From the NCBI GenBank assembly GCA_030608925.1, contig JAUWDF010000071.1, forward strand, positions 1-5,309: a DNA stretch of 5,309 nucleotides. Direction: 5' to 3'. A program made the translations under genes and the position numbers. Below are positions 1-4,837 of this stretch, one piece after another. The DNA is from Candidatus Bathyarchaeota archaeon. Lineage in GTDB: Archaea > Thermoproteota > Bathyarchaeia > Bathyarchaeales > SOJC01. The first letter of the stretch is position 1, and every line of letters begins with the position of its first letter. The notes beneath the pieces were generated by a model, which saw nothing but the letters and a program-made list of their open reading frames with translations, made no database searches and was not told the DNA's origin.

Positions 1-130
1 TCATATTCACGAAATTCAGGGGATTACTTCTTGAATACATTATCAATTCAGAATCATTTTCCCATCTATGCGTCAACTCTAAATCTTCCCTTTCAACGGG
101 TCTGAATCGAAGATCTTCAAACTCAAACAC
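1..130 (-). CDS. GNAT-family N-acetyltransferase, N-terminal fragment (cut by window edge)
   Basis: This is the beginning of a gene that runs off the left edge of the window, and 43 codons are visible with no stop. The protein starts MFEFEDLRFRPVEREDLELT, then has HRWENDSELIMYSRS. That is the usual opening of RimJ/RimL-type GNAT acetyltransferases: first beta strand (xxRPxxxxDLE), then an amphipathic helix with a WxND segment. The acetyl-CoA-binding motif would lie in the missing part, so the substrate cannot be judged; proteins, antibiotics and small amines are all possible in this family. The start is GTG at 128-130, chosen because a textbook Shine-Dalgarno sequence (GGAGGT) sits 7 nt upstream. 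It is the last gene on this strand, downstream of the tRNA-Met gene, and probably has its own promoter. The family call is fairly secure from the N-terminus; the exact function is unknown. Confidence 0.75.
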   Translation of the reverse strand, partial: MFEFEDLRFRPVEREDLELTHRWENDSELIMYSRSNPLNFVNM

Positions 131-137
131 AATAGTT

Positions 138-143
138 ACCTCC
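138..143 (-). promoter_or_regulatory. Shine-Dalgarno site of the GNAT gene
   Basis: GGAGGT on the minus strand, 7 nt before the GTG start at 130. It is the best ribosome-binding site in the window and decides the non-ATG start. It shows that this organism uses leadered, Shine-Dalgarno-type initiation for at least some genes. Confidence 0.8.
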
Positions 144-438
144 AAGAGAATAACCAATGCCTATGCGAGGCTACTATTAGCTCCGATTGATATTAGTTGG
201 TGATACTGCCTATTCATTAGCAGTCAATTCATCTGTGCTAAGAACAAGACTGAGTCTCAACAAGTATCTCATTATTTGTCCTTACGAAGCAAACCCTTGA
301 GCCAACTCGGATTTCTCATAGACATAACTTCGGACAGCTTCGTTCTCGTTTTTAACTACAATACCTATAAAACTCCGCTAAGTCAATTAGTTGAAAACGA
401 TTTTGTAAAAAGAAGCGATACATCTAACAGAAGATTAA
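144..438. other. Gene-poor spacer between the GNAT gene and tRNA-Met
   Basis: About 300 bases without a convincing gene. It holds a small hairpin at 205-224 (ACTG and CTA pairing with TAG and CAGT, one bulged C, loop TTCAT). A TATA-like element lies at 364-373 on the minus strand, with a 7-bp inverted repeat (337-343 and 284-290) starting about 26 nt after it. A minus-strand T-run lies at 407-411 behind the tRNA. Very short open frames exist on the minus strand (272-325, 17 codons; 352-423, 23 codons) but none has a ribosome-binding site or a recognisable family. A plus-strand open frame from TTG at 276 runs into the antisense of the tRNA and is not a gene. A weak TATA-like stretch near 171-180 could serve the GNAT gene. 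Confidence 0.5.
407..411 (-). terminator. T-run downstream of tRNA-Met
   Basis: A TTTTT run on the minus strand inside CTTCTTTTTAC, about 28 nt past the encoded CCA end of the tRNA. Archaeal RNA polymerase often terminates at T-tracts without a hairpin, so this is a reasonable but weak terminator candidate. Confidence 0.35.
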
Positions 439-517
439 TGGTAGCGGGGAGTAGATTTGAACTACCGATCTCTGGGTTATGAGCCCAGCGGGTTAAACCT
501 GGCTACCCCACCCCGCT
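439..517 (-). tRNA. initiator tRNA-Met (CAT anticodon)
   Basis: A complete cloverleaf folds on the minus strand. The 7-bp acceptor stem is AGCGGGG/CCCCGCT. The D stem is GGGT/ACCC with loop AGCCAGGTTTA. The anticodon stem CTGGG/CCCAG encloses the loop CTCATAA, giving anticodon CAT. The variable loop has five bases, and the T arm is GGTAG/CTACT with loop TTCAAAT. The initiator identity is supported by the A1-U72 acceptor pair seen in archaeal initiators and by three consecutive G-C pairs (GGG/CCC) next to the anticodon loop. The discriminator base is A, and CCA is encoded at 441-439, so the 3' end need not be added enzymatically. There is no intron. It carries methionine to the P site in translation initiation. 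It has its own TATA box and is divergent from the PbaB-like gene. Confidence 0.95.
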
Positions 518-544
518 TCTTTCAAGTCTCATATTGTGGAATGC

Positions 545-550
545 TTTAAA
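545..550 (-). promoter_or_regulatory. TATA box of tRNA-Met
   Basis: TTTAAA within CATTTAAAGC on the minus strand, preceded by the A-rich stretch CAAAA that could serve as a B-recognition element. It lies 28-33 nt before the first base of the mature tRNA, the expected spacing for archaeal transcription starting a few bases before or at the tRNA 5' end. Confidence 0.65.
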
Positions 551-577
551 TGTTTTGAGGTTCAGCCTACACGAAAA

Positions 578-586
578 ACATTATAG
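578..586 (+). promoter_or_regulatory. TATA box of the PbaB-like gene
   Basis: ACATTATAG preceded by the A-rich CGAAAA (B-recognition element-like). The predicted transcription start, about 26 nt past the centre, falls near 608-610, roughly 10 nt before the TTG start at 620. The gene would therefore be nearly leaderless, which agrees with the lack of a Shine-Dalgarno sequence there. It is back to back with the tRNA promoter, about 28 bp away. Confidence 0.5.
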
Positions 587-619
587 CACCAAGATGTTTT
601 CTACTATCTGTGTCCAAAT

Positions 620-1285
620 TTGGAAACTTCGTATATTCACAAACGATTCCATCCGAAACTTGACAATCCCATCTTTGTGGAAGGACTACCGGGATTCGGA
701 AACGTAGGAAAAATCACGGCGGAACTGCTAATATCTTTCAGCAAAGCAAAACCATTTGCTGAATACTACTCGCCTTTTTTCCCCGACTACGTTAACATCG
801 ACAACAATGGAATCTGCACACCACCTCGGTACGAGTTTTATGCCTCAACAGAGCACAAGCCGAATGTAGTGGTTTTGACGGGTGATTCCCACCCTCCACT
901 GAACAATGTTGTAGCTCATTACGAGATTTGCGAAGAGATTCTAGACTTTACACAGAAATTGGGCACCAATCTGGTAGTAACTATAGGTGGGGTCCCAGTG
1001 TCCAGTGACAAAGGAGACGTTTATGTTGCAGCTACTTCAAGAAAACTGGCTGCGAAAATCATGGATCAAGGAGCTATAATCTATGGAAAAGGACGGATCA
1101 TGGGAGCTACTGGATTATTGCTAGGTCTCGCTAAGGAAAGAGGGTTGGACAGCATTTGTCTGTTAGGTGCAACTGATGGGATGGGATCCGATAAAGAAGC
1201 TGGATCAGGAGTATTCCAACTTTTACTGAAGGTTCTAGGTCTAAAATCTTCCGGAGACATACATCAAAAGAGAGGAAAAGGTTAA
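620..1285 (+). CDS. PAC2-family proteasome assembly chaperone, PbaB-like
   Basis: A 221-residue cytoplasmic protein of the PAC2 family, the archaeal relatives of eukaryotic proteasome-assembly chaperones PAC1/PAC2. Residues 19-37 carry the family signature FVEGLPGFGNVGKITAELL. Further family features are YSPFFPDYV near residue 50, the strand VVVLTGDSHPP near 84-94, VVTIGGVPV near 119-127 and GATGLLLGLAKERG near 162-175. It resembles the PbaB group (COG2047) more than PbaA. The length is slightly below that of typical homologues, and the C-terminus ends in KRGKG with no HbYX motif (hydrophobic-Tyr-X), the proteasome-docking tail known from some archaeal Pba proteins. The start is TTG; no better in-frame ATG or GTG exists upstream, and a TATA box at 578-586 predicts a nearly leaderless message. 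The 66-residue membrane protein follows after 41 nt. Proteasome partnership is inferred from the family only. Confidence 0.85.
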   Translation: METSYIHKRFHPKLDNPIFVEGLPGFGNVGKITAELLISFSKAKPFAEYYSPFFPDYVNIDNNGICTPPRYEFYASTEHKPNVVVLTGDSHPPLNNVVAHYEICEEILDFTQKLGTNLVVTIGGVPVSSDKGDVYVAATSRKLAAKIMDQGAIIYGKGRIMGATGLLLGLAKERGLDSICLLGATDGMGSDKEAGSGVFQLLLKVLGLKSSGDIHQKRGKG

Positions 1286-1293
1286 TAGTATAG
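1282..1293 (+). promoter_or_regulatory. possible TATA element before the 66-residue membrane protein
   Basis: GTTAATAGTATAG follows the purine-rich GAGGAAAAG at the very end of the PbaB-like gene. A start about 26 nt downstream (near 1313) would give a short leader to the ATG at 1327. Weak evidence: co-transcription with the upstream gene is equally possible. Confidence 0.25.
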
Positions 1294-1304
1294 CTCCGGA
1301 GTAA

Positions 1305-1311
1305 TTTTTTT
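1305..1311 (+). terminator. T-tract after the PbaB-like gene
   Basis: Seven T residues 20 nt past the stop codon, preceded by the loop-less palindrome CTCCGGAG (1294-1301), which cannot form a stable hairpin. An archaeal T-tract terminator is possible. If active, the next gene needs its own promoter. Confidence 0.3.
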
Positions 1312-1326
1312 GACAATGGTGATTAC

Positions 1327-1527
1327 ATGGTGAAGGCTATTGGATTTGGAAGGAAAGAAGTCAAGCAAATGTTGTATATTGTATTGGCTGCTTTACTATG
1401 CTTCGTAGGACCAACATATTTTGTAGCTGCAATCAACAGAGTGGTTCCACAAATATATTCGATGGTGATGGGTTTTCTCTTGTTTTTAATAGGGATTTTC
1501 ATCATCCTTCGACTAGTAAAAGAATGA
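1327..1527 (+). CDS. small two-helix membrane protein, unrecognised
   Basis: A 66-residue protein I do not recognise. A short basic N-terminus (MVKAIGFGRKEVKQ) is followed by a hydrophobic helix at about residues 15-36 (LYIVLAALLCFVGPTYFVAA). A short polar turn (INRVVPQ) comes next, then a second helix at about 43-62 (YSMVMGFLLFLIGIFIIL), and the protein ends in RLVKE. This predicts a helical hairpin with both ends on the basic, probably cytoplasmic, side. ATG is the start; the preceding GGTGATT (1318-1324) matches part of the archaeal Shine-Dalgarno sequence, though very close to the ATG. It lies 41 nt after the PbaB-like gene on the same strand and faces the DUF116 gene, 34 nt away. The hydrophobic pattern makes a real gene likely; the function is unknown. 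Confidence 0.6.
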   Translation: MVKAIGFGRKEVKQMLYIVLAALLCFVGPTYFVAAINRVVPQIYSMVMGFLLFLIGIFIILRLVKE

Positions 1528-1561
1528 ATCCACTATGGTGATTCGCCCTCACTGATCAAGA

Positions 1562-2179
1562 CTATGCCATTACCTTTTGCAAAGTTGCTAAATTAAATTG
1601 TGTATTCGCGCATCCATTCTTTGTTAGAGGAATAGCTTGTCCAAAGGAGCCCAATCGTTGCATATACTCACCAGCCATTTTCAACTCGTCACTACACGCA
1701 ACACCTATGACCCCCTTGTATCCATCTCTTTTCAGGATTTCAGGGATGCATGAACCCCCAGGTAAGACAAAAACCTTGTATCCTTTCTTTTCTGCTAGAT
1801 GAGTAGCATTATTAATCAGGCAATCTTTGGAGCAGTGACCACATACGTAGGATGGGAGCTTCGGATCGAAATGGGCTTTGCAGCGATTGTCCATATATTT
1901 ACGGGCGCAGTGGGGAAGAAAGAGAACTCGTTTCTTGGTCTCCTGAAAACTCTGCGCGTTAGACAGGTTTCGAACATAAATATCTACAAGATCTTCTACA
2001 AGTACAAGAGCATCAGAAACATCCAAACCTGTTATCTCATGTATCCTGAATTTTTCTGCAAGATGCCTAGCTTGACCACCGAGTTTCTTATGTAGACCCT
2101 TCTGGTTGGCTATATTAGCAAGGTCTCTAAAGAAAGCCTTGGATATTCTTGAGAGATCGAAGCTAAATTTGTAGGGCAT
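1562..2179 (-). CDS. DUF116 family cysteine-rich protein
   Basis: A 205-residue protein of the DUF116 family (PF01976), found mainly in archaea and anaerobic bacteria. The N-terminal 75 residues are helical and include GLDVSDALVLVEDLVDIYVR (51-70). The conserved core follows: VLFLPHC (85-91), C100, the cluster CGHCSKDC (113-120), VLPGGSC (138-144), GVACSDEL (159-166) and PLTKNGCANT (184-193). Eight cysteines (91, 100, 113, 116, 120, 144, 162, 190) all sit in conserved blocks, which suggests metal or iron-sulfur binding. The biochemical function of the family is not established to my knowledge. ATG is the start, with no strong Shine-Dalgarno sequence. A good TATA box lies about 90 nt upstream, and a perfect inverted repeat between it and the gene suggests regulation. 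The protein is full length for the family. Confidence 0.85.
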   Translation of the reverse strand: MPYKFSFDLSRISKAFFRDLANIANQKGLHKKLGGQARHLAEKFRIHEITGLDVSDALVLVEDLVDIYVRNLSNAQSFQETKKRVLFLPHCARKYMDNRCKAHFDPKLPSYVCGHCSKDCLINNATHLAEKKGYKVFVLPGGSCIPEILKRDGYKGVIGVACSDELKMAGEYMQRLGSFGQAIPLTKNGCANTQFNLATLQKVMA

Positions 2180-2240
2180 ATCTTATTCCAACATGAAACT
2201 ACTATGGCTGCTCCACGCCTACTCTCTCATCCAAGTTAGC

Positions 2241-2262
2241 GTAGAGGACACTACTCCTCTAC
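2241..2262 (-). promoter_or_regulatory. candidate operator: inverted repeat at the DUF116 promoter
   Basis: A perfect 8-bp inverted repeat, GTAGAGGA-N6-TCCTCTAC. It starts 3 bp downstream of the TATA box at 2266-2273 and covers the predicted transcription start (about 2243). This is where archaeal repressors commonly bind to block RNA polymerase recruitment. As RNA it could also form an 8-bp hairpin at the very 5' end of the message. The repeat and its position are seen directly; its role as an operator is inference. No matching regulator gene is in the window. Confidence 0.45.
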
Positions 2263-2265
2263 AAT

Positions 2266-2273
2266 AATATAAA
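2266..2273 (-). promoter_or_regulatory. TATA box of the DUF116 gene
   Basis: TTTATATT on the minus strand, preceded by GAAAGAC, a good purine-rich B-recognition element. The predicted start near 2243 leaves a leader of about 64 nt before the ATG at 2179. Confidence 0.6.
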
Positions 2274-2417
2274 GTCTTTCTTGAACAATAATAGTAGTCT
2301 ACGTACTTATGCCAAGAATTTAGTGAAAAACAGAGCAGGTAAACAGTAGTTAGCTTTGTGATCTTATATATCTGCCTTCAGAGGTGAATTTTCAGGAAAA
2401 CATCAAAGACAAAGTTG
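2274..2417. other. spacer between the zinc-ribbon gene and the DUF116 promoter
   Basis: No open frame of note. It contains a second, nearly symmetric TATA-like element, TTATATAT at 2364-2371, which could drive transcription on either strand. On the minus strand it would start near 2342 and run into the DUF116 gene, bypassing the proximal promoter. T-rich stretches at 2322-2330 and 2400-2415 on the minus strand could end the zinc-ribbon transcript. Nothing further is supported. Confidence 0.35.
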
Positions 2418-2837
2418 TTAAGTGTCCATTTCACCTACGCCTAGCAGCTGCTTTAGCGAGCTAACTTCCTCTTTGAGCATGCCGATTTCGCTTTCTAAAG
2501 CACTGGCTTTGGCTTCTGCCATTTTCTTTAGTTCTCCAATTTCTAATAGAAGGTTTGATCGTTCAGTGCCCAGGGTTTTGAGTTTCTCTCTTAGGTTTTT
2601 TAGTGTGTTCACGAATTCCACCTCAATGCCTTTAATCTTTTGAGCCATACTTTTTGTGTTTAGTCCATCCTTTGGTGTCTCTCTCACCCCAGCGCGAAAT
2701 CTGTTTCCACATTCAGGGCAATCGAACATCCCAATAAAAGTTTCTTTAGATTCATTGGATCCGGATTTCTTCCTGTTTACTGGCCAAGTTTTGTATGGGT
2801 CTTGCACCGGGTTTCCACATTCCGGACATAAATTCAT
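2418..2837 (-). CDS. zinc-ribbon and coiled-coil protein, unrecognised
   Basis: A 139-residue cytoplasmic protein with two parts. The N-terminal third holds a four-cysteine zinc ribbon: CPEC at residues 4-7 and CPECG at 40-44, the knuckles separated by a 32-residue insert that includes a polar stretch (RKKSGSNESKE). From about residue 63 to 131 there is a continuous heptad-like helix rich in Leu, Glu and Lys (for example LREKLKTLGTERSNLLLEIG), which predicts a long coiled coil and so dimerisation. The tail is GVGEMDT. ATG is the start; GGAG at 2846-2849 lies 8 nt upstream. The architecture suggests a nucleic-acid- or protein-binding dimer, but I do not recognise a family with known function. 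It is divergent from the FUN14 gene across a 210-nt promoter region. Confidence 0.7.
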   Translation of the reverse strand: MNLCPECGNPVQDPYKTWPVNRKKSGSNESKETFIGMFDCPECGNRFRAGVRETPKDGLNTKSMAQKIKGIEVEFVNTLKNLREKLKTLGTERSNLLLEIGELKKMAEAKASALESEIGMLKEEVSSLKQLLGVGEMDT

Positions 2838-2845
2838 GAGTAGGG

Positions 2846-2849
2846 CTCC
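2846..2849 (-). promoter_or_regulatory. Shine-Dalgarno site of the zinc-ribbon gene
   Basis: GGAG on the minus strand, 8 nt before the ATG at 2837. It supports that start and means the message has a leader, so its promoter must lie further upstream. Confidence 0.45.
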
Positions 2850-2916
2850 GATCTAATTGAAGATTGCATGTTAAAAAATCTTGTCGCATACTTCCTGCAA
2901 ATGAAGCAGGATTCGG

Positions 2917-2924
2917 TTTAAAAT
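2917..2924 (-). promoter_or_regulatory. probable TATA box of the zinc-ribbon gene
   Basis: ATTTTAAA on the minus strand, preceded by TAAAAGCTG. It predicts a start near 2894 and a leader of about 57 nt. A second candidate, TTTTTTAA at 2871-2878, would start transcription on top of the Shine-Dalgarno site and is less likely. A short inverted repeat CCTGC-N7-GCAGG (2894-2910) sits just downstream of the preferred TATA box. Confidence 0.4.
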
Positions 2925-2991
2925 CAGCTTTTACGGGTCCAGCAAAATGCTGGTCTATAGCTTGGTCTTGAATCAGAATTGAATGTGTGAA

Positions 2992-2999
2992 TTTATAAA
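2992..2999 (+). promoter_or_regulatory. TATA box of the FUN14-family gene
   Basis: TTTATAAA, a perfect archaeal TATA box. The expected start is about 3021-3023. That is downstream of the first in-frame GTG (3005), so the box argues for a later translation start. Confidence 0.6.
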
Positions 3000-3046
3000 C
3001 GATAGTGTCCTACTCTGGACAATTACGGACTAGGAGAATAGAAACC

Positions 3047-3355
3047 TTGAGCGGTGTTCTATCATCAATTGTGAGCCAATTCGGGATAGGAGGAGTTGGC
3101 GGTTTCATTGCTGGATTTGCTATCAAAAAGATAGGGAAACTCATAGCGTTTCTCATTGTTGTATTCGTTATTTTTATAATGTACTTGGGTATGAGGGAGG
3201 TAATCTCTATAAACTATAATGAGCTTTGGAACGTACTTTCCGAGTTTCTAAGTTTTGGCGGACAAGTTGCACATTGGCTTGTTGGCGTCATATCTCTTTT
3301 GCCTTTTGCAGGAAGCTTTGTTGTTGGCTTTTTGCTGGGATTCAAACTTGGATAA
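3047..3355 (+). CDS. FUN14-family membrane protein
   Basis: A small membrane protein of the FUN14 family (PF04930), related to eukaryotic FUNDC1; the archaeal function is unknown. From the TTG start it has 102 residues. A glycine-rich first segment, FGIGGVGGFIAGFAIKK (12-28), is the family hallmark. A hydrophobic helix follows at 30-48, then MREVISINYNELW (49-61), the usual loop where a strand enters N-x-x-x-L. A last helix at about 76-100 contains LPFAGSFVVGFLLGFKLG, the conserved C-terminal block. The open frame extends up to GTG at 3005 (116 residues), but a perfect TATA box at 2992-2999 places the transcription start inside that extension. GGAG at 3033-3036 lies 10 nt before the TTG, and family members usually begin about 12-15 residues before the GGxGGF motif. 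I therefore prefer TTG 3047. It is a single gene, facing tfb. Confidence 0.8.
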   Translation: MSGVLSSIVSQFGIGGVGGFIAGFAIKKIGKLIAFLIVVFVIFIMYLGMREVISINYNELWNVLSEFLSFGGQVAHWLVGVISLLPFAGSFVVGFLLGFKLG

Positions 3356-3497
3356 GATCTTTTCTTCAGGGTAGGAGCTAGCTATTTTCTAGTTGTCTTT
3401 TAGTGACCTACATCCAAACATGTCAGGTGAGGACTCTACTTGGGATTTGCAGCTTGTAATAAGTTAGTTTTTAACTACTGTGGGATTATGGTTTGAG
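3356..3497. other. convergent spacer between the FUN14 gene and tfb
   Basis: No gene seen. It holds T-rich stretches just past the FUN14 stop (TCTTTTCTT, 3358-3366), which may end that transcript, and a 5-bp hairpin TAGTT-TTT-AACTA at 3465-3477. Confidence 0.35.
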
Positions 3498-3510
3498 ATA
3501 AAATAAAAAA
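3498..3510 (-). terminator. T-rich terminator of the gar1-tfb unit
   Basis: On the minus strand a TTTTTTATTTTAT tract begins 13 nt after the tfb stop codon, following CCC. A long T-tract directly after a stop is the usual archaeal intrinsic termination signal. Confidence 0.5.
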
Positions 3511-3523
3511 GGGATAGCTGAGA

Positions 3524-4480
3524 TTAGATGCTTAGCTCAAATGAGAGTTTTTCAACAAGTTCTTTATAGCGATTTCTTATTGTTACTTCCGTCACTTGAG
3601 CTATTTCTGCAATTTCTCGCTGTGTTTTCCTTTCGCCTGTCAAGACTGATGCTATGTAGCTTGCAGCTGCAGCAATGCCGGTTGGACCTCTTCCGGAAGT
3701 CAGCCGCAGTTCTTTTGCGGTTGCCAAGATTTTGTGAGCTATTTCTTCTACTTTGCCCTGCATTGTTAGCTGGTTTGAAAACTTTGTGATATACTGGCTG
3801 GGCTTGAGCGGTGGAATGAAGTATCCAAGTTCCTTTACTAGAAAACGGTAGCTGCGTCCAACTTCTTTCTTGTTTATGCGTGAAGCTTGAGCAATTTCTT
3901 CCAGGGTTCTTGGCAGAAGACATTGTCTGCATGCAACATAAATCGCTGCCGCGGTTACACCTTGAATTGATCGACCACGGATTAATCGCTCCTTTACAGC
4001 CTTCCGATAGATCACTGAGGCTGTTTCAAGTATGTTTTTGGGCAAACTAAGAGTGTTGGCGATCTTACTGATTTCTGAAAGTGCAAAAGCCAGGTTGCGT
4101 TCTGTGGCATCTGAAACTCTAATTCTCCTTTGCCATTTCCTAAGACGATATACCTGTGCCTTTTGACCAGGTGACAGGCGCTTTCCATAAACATCTCGGT
4201 CATGCCAGTCAATCATTGTGGACAGACCTTTGTCATGGATAGTGTATGTTACTGGTGCACCTACACGTGTTCGCTTAGCCCGTTGCTCATCGGTGAATGC
4301 TCTCCATTCAGGACCTCTATCCTGGAGTTTTGCGGCTATAACAATTCCACATTCCATACAAGCGATCTCGGCTGTTTCGTAATCACGCATAAGTCTCTCG
4401 CTTCCACATTCAGGGCACTTTCGAACCTTCAATGGCTGCGTAGAAGCTGTGGTCGATGTAGAACTTCCCTTATCTTCCAA
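3524..4480 (-). CDS. tfb: transcription initiation factor TFB (TFIIB homologue)
   Basis: A 318-residue TFB, which binds the TBP-TATA complex and the upstream B-recognition element and brings RNA polymerase to the promoter. The N-terminal zinc ribbon has C22, C25, C41 and C44 (CPECG and CMECG). The B-reader/B-linker region follows with DRGPEWRAF (53-61), TRVGAPVT and the GLSTMIDW segment. Two cyclin repeats cover about residues 120-208 ([16 protein letters not shown] is the signature) and 213-312 ([16 protein letters not shown] is its counterpart). The helix-turn-helix [20 protein letters not shown] (286-305) makes the B-recognition-element contact. All parts are present and the length is normal. 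The start is TTG at 4478-4480, overlapping the end of gar1 by 11 nt, with GGAG (4491-4494) 10 nt upstream inside gar1. Translation is probably coupled, and there is no promoter of its own in view. Whether the genome holds other TFBs is unknown. Confidence 0.97.
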   Translation of the reverse strand: MEDKGSSTSTTASTQPLKVRKCPECGSERLMRDYETAEIACMECGIVIAAKLQDRGPEWRAFTDEQRAKRTRVGAPVTYTIHDKGLSTMIDWHDRDVYGKRLSPGQKAQVYRLRKWQRRIRVSDATERNLAFALSEISKIANTLSLPKNILETASVIYRKAVKERLIRGRSIQGVTAAAIYVACRQCLLPRTLEEIAQASRINKKEVGRSYRFLVKELGYFIPPLKPSQYITKFSNQLTMQGKVEEIAHKILATAKELRLTSGRGPTGIAAAASYIASVLTGERKTQREIAEIAQVTEVTIRNRYKELVEKLSFELSI

Positions 4481-4733
4481 ATCTTCTTCTCTCCTTTCTC
4501 CCTCCAGTAGAAGGGATTGTGTAAATTGGATGCTTAACTAAGCGCTGTGGATCTGTTATTGTAGGTCTTATAGAGGCATAAGGAGATTTGACTGAACCAA
4601 TTATATCGAAGACGCTACCTACAGACTTCAGTTTATCATCGACAACATTGTCGCCGATTCTTGGTACAATCTCTGTCTTAACAATCAGATTTCCACTCGA
4701 ACTCACGTGAAGCACAACGCCTAGATGCTGCAG
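4470..4733 (-). CDS. H/ACA RNP protein Gar1 (probable CTG start)
   Basis: Gar1 is a core protein of H/ACA ribonucleoproteins, which pseudouridylate rRNA; it binds Cbf5 and helps product release. The visible fold is a small beta barrel: [17 protein letters not shown], then [20 protein letters not shown], then the hallmark [12 protein letters not shown] (residues 46-57), and a basic tail [10 protein letters not shown]. The first standard start, GTG at 4713-4715, would cut into the first beta strand (LGVVLH) and give 81 residues. The reading frame continues upstream, and CTG at 4731-4733 places residue 1 where archaeal Gar1 proteins normally begin (MxRLGxVLH), giving 87 residues. A G-rich Shine-Dalgarno-like run at 4742-4747 lies 8 nt before it. 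I therefore choose CTG; GTG remains the conservative alternative. The gene is first in a unit with tfb, whose start it overlaps. Confidence 0.85.
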   Translation of the reverse strand: MQHLGVVLHVSSSGNLIVKTEIVPRIGDNVVDDKLKSVGSVFDIIGSVKSPYASIRPTITDPQRLVKHPIYTIPSTGGRKERRRFGR

Positions 4734-4741
4734 TTTCCAAT

Positions 4742-4747
4742 CCCCCC
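4742..4747 (-). promoter_or_regulatory. Shine-Dalgarno-like G-run before gar1
   Basis: GGGGGG followed by AT on the minus strand. It can pair with the CCUCC of the 16S 3' end using one G-U pair. The spacing is 8 nt to the CTG at 4733 but 26 nt to the GTG at 4715, so it favours the CTG start. Confidence 0.4.
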
Positions 4748-4782
4748 GTATAAAAGGACAGAAAACTCAGAACCCTCGCTGT

Positions 4783-4790
4783 ATTTAAAT
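4783..4790 (-). promoter_or_regulatory. TATA box of the gar1-tfb unit
   Basis: ATTTAAAT preceded by CATAAG on the minus strand. The predicted start, near 4760, gives a 27-nt leader to the CTG start of gar1. A second TATA-like element, TTTTATAC at 4749-4756, would start near 4726, downstream of the CTG, and would suit only the GTG start. Confidence 0.5.
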
Positions 4791-4807
4791 CTTATGCAAC
4801 CGAAAAG

Positions 4808-4817
4808 CTTAAAAAGG
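4808..4817 (+). promoter_or_regulatory. strong promoter element (BRE plus TATA) on the plus strand
   Basis: CGAAAAG followed by CTTAAAAAGG is a classic archaeal B-recognition element plus TATA combination. It predicts a transcript starting near 4838. It lies about 20 bp from the divergent gar1 TATA box. The next recognised plus-strand gene (SRP19) starts about 190 nt further on, so the leader is long or holds a small gene. Confidence 0.55.
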
Positions 4818-4837
4818 CAAATTCACAGCTGAAACTG

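Noticed and set aside
352..423. 23-codon minus-strand frame (MYRFFLQNRFQLIDLAEFYR...) and a partly overlapping start-less frame after it, which together look like a frameshifted gene remnant
   Set aside because: Too short, no recognisable family, and the joined frames lack a shared alignment to anything I know; AT-rich sequence gives such frames by chance.
276..482. 68-codon plus-strand open frame from a TTG start
   Set aside because: Its C-terminal third (GSRFELPISGL) is the typical spurious translation of tRNA antisense sequence. There is no ribosome-binding site or TATA box at a suitable distance.
439..517. tRNA-Met as an integration site for a mobile element
   Set aside because: No repeat of the tRNA 3' end, integrase or foreign-looking gene is present on either side in this window.
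1316..1543. ATGGTGATT at 1316-1324 and 1535-1543 flanking the 66-residue membrane gene, with ATGGTGAT also inside it
   Set aside because: Nine-base repeats are short, the flanks are otherwise unrelated, and GGTGAT is part of the ribosome-binding sequence; there is no other sign of an inserted element.
1799..2095. 98-codon plus-strand open frame opposite the DUF116 gene
   Set aside because: It lies wholly within the conserved DUF116 coding sequence on the other strand and has no family match; it is a shadow frame.
3564..3932. 122-codon minus-strand open frame inside tfb
   Set aside because: It is a shifted frame of the TFB gene, whose own frame shows all expected domains; the residue mix is not protein-like.
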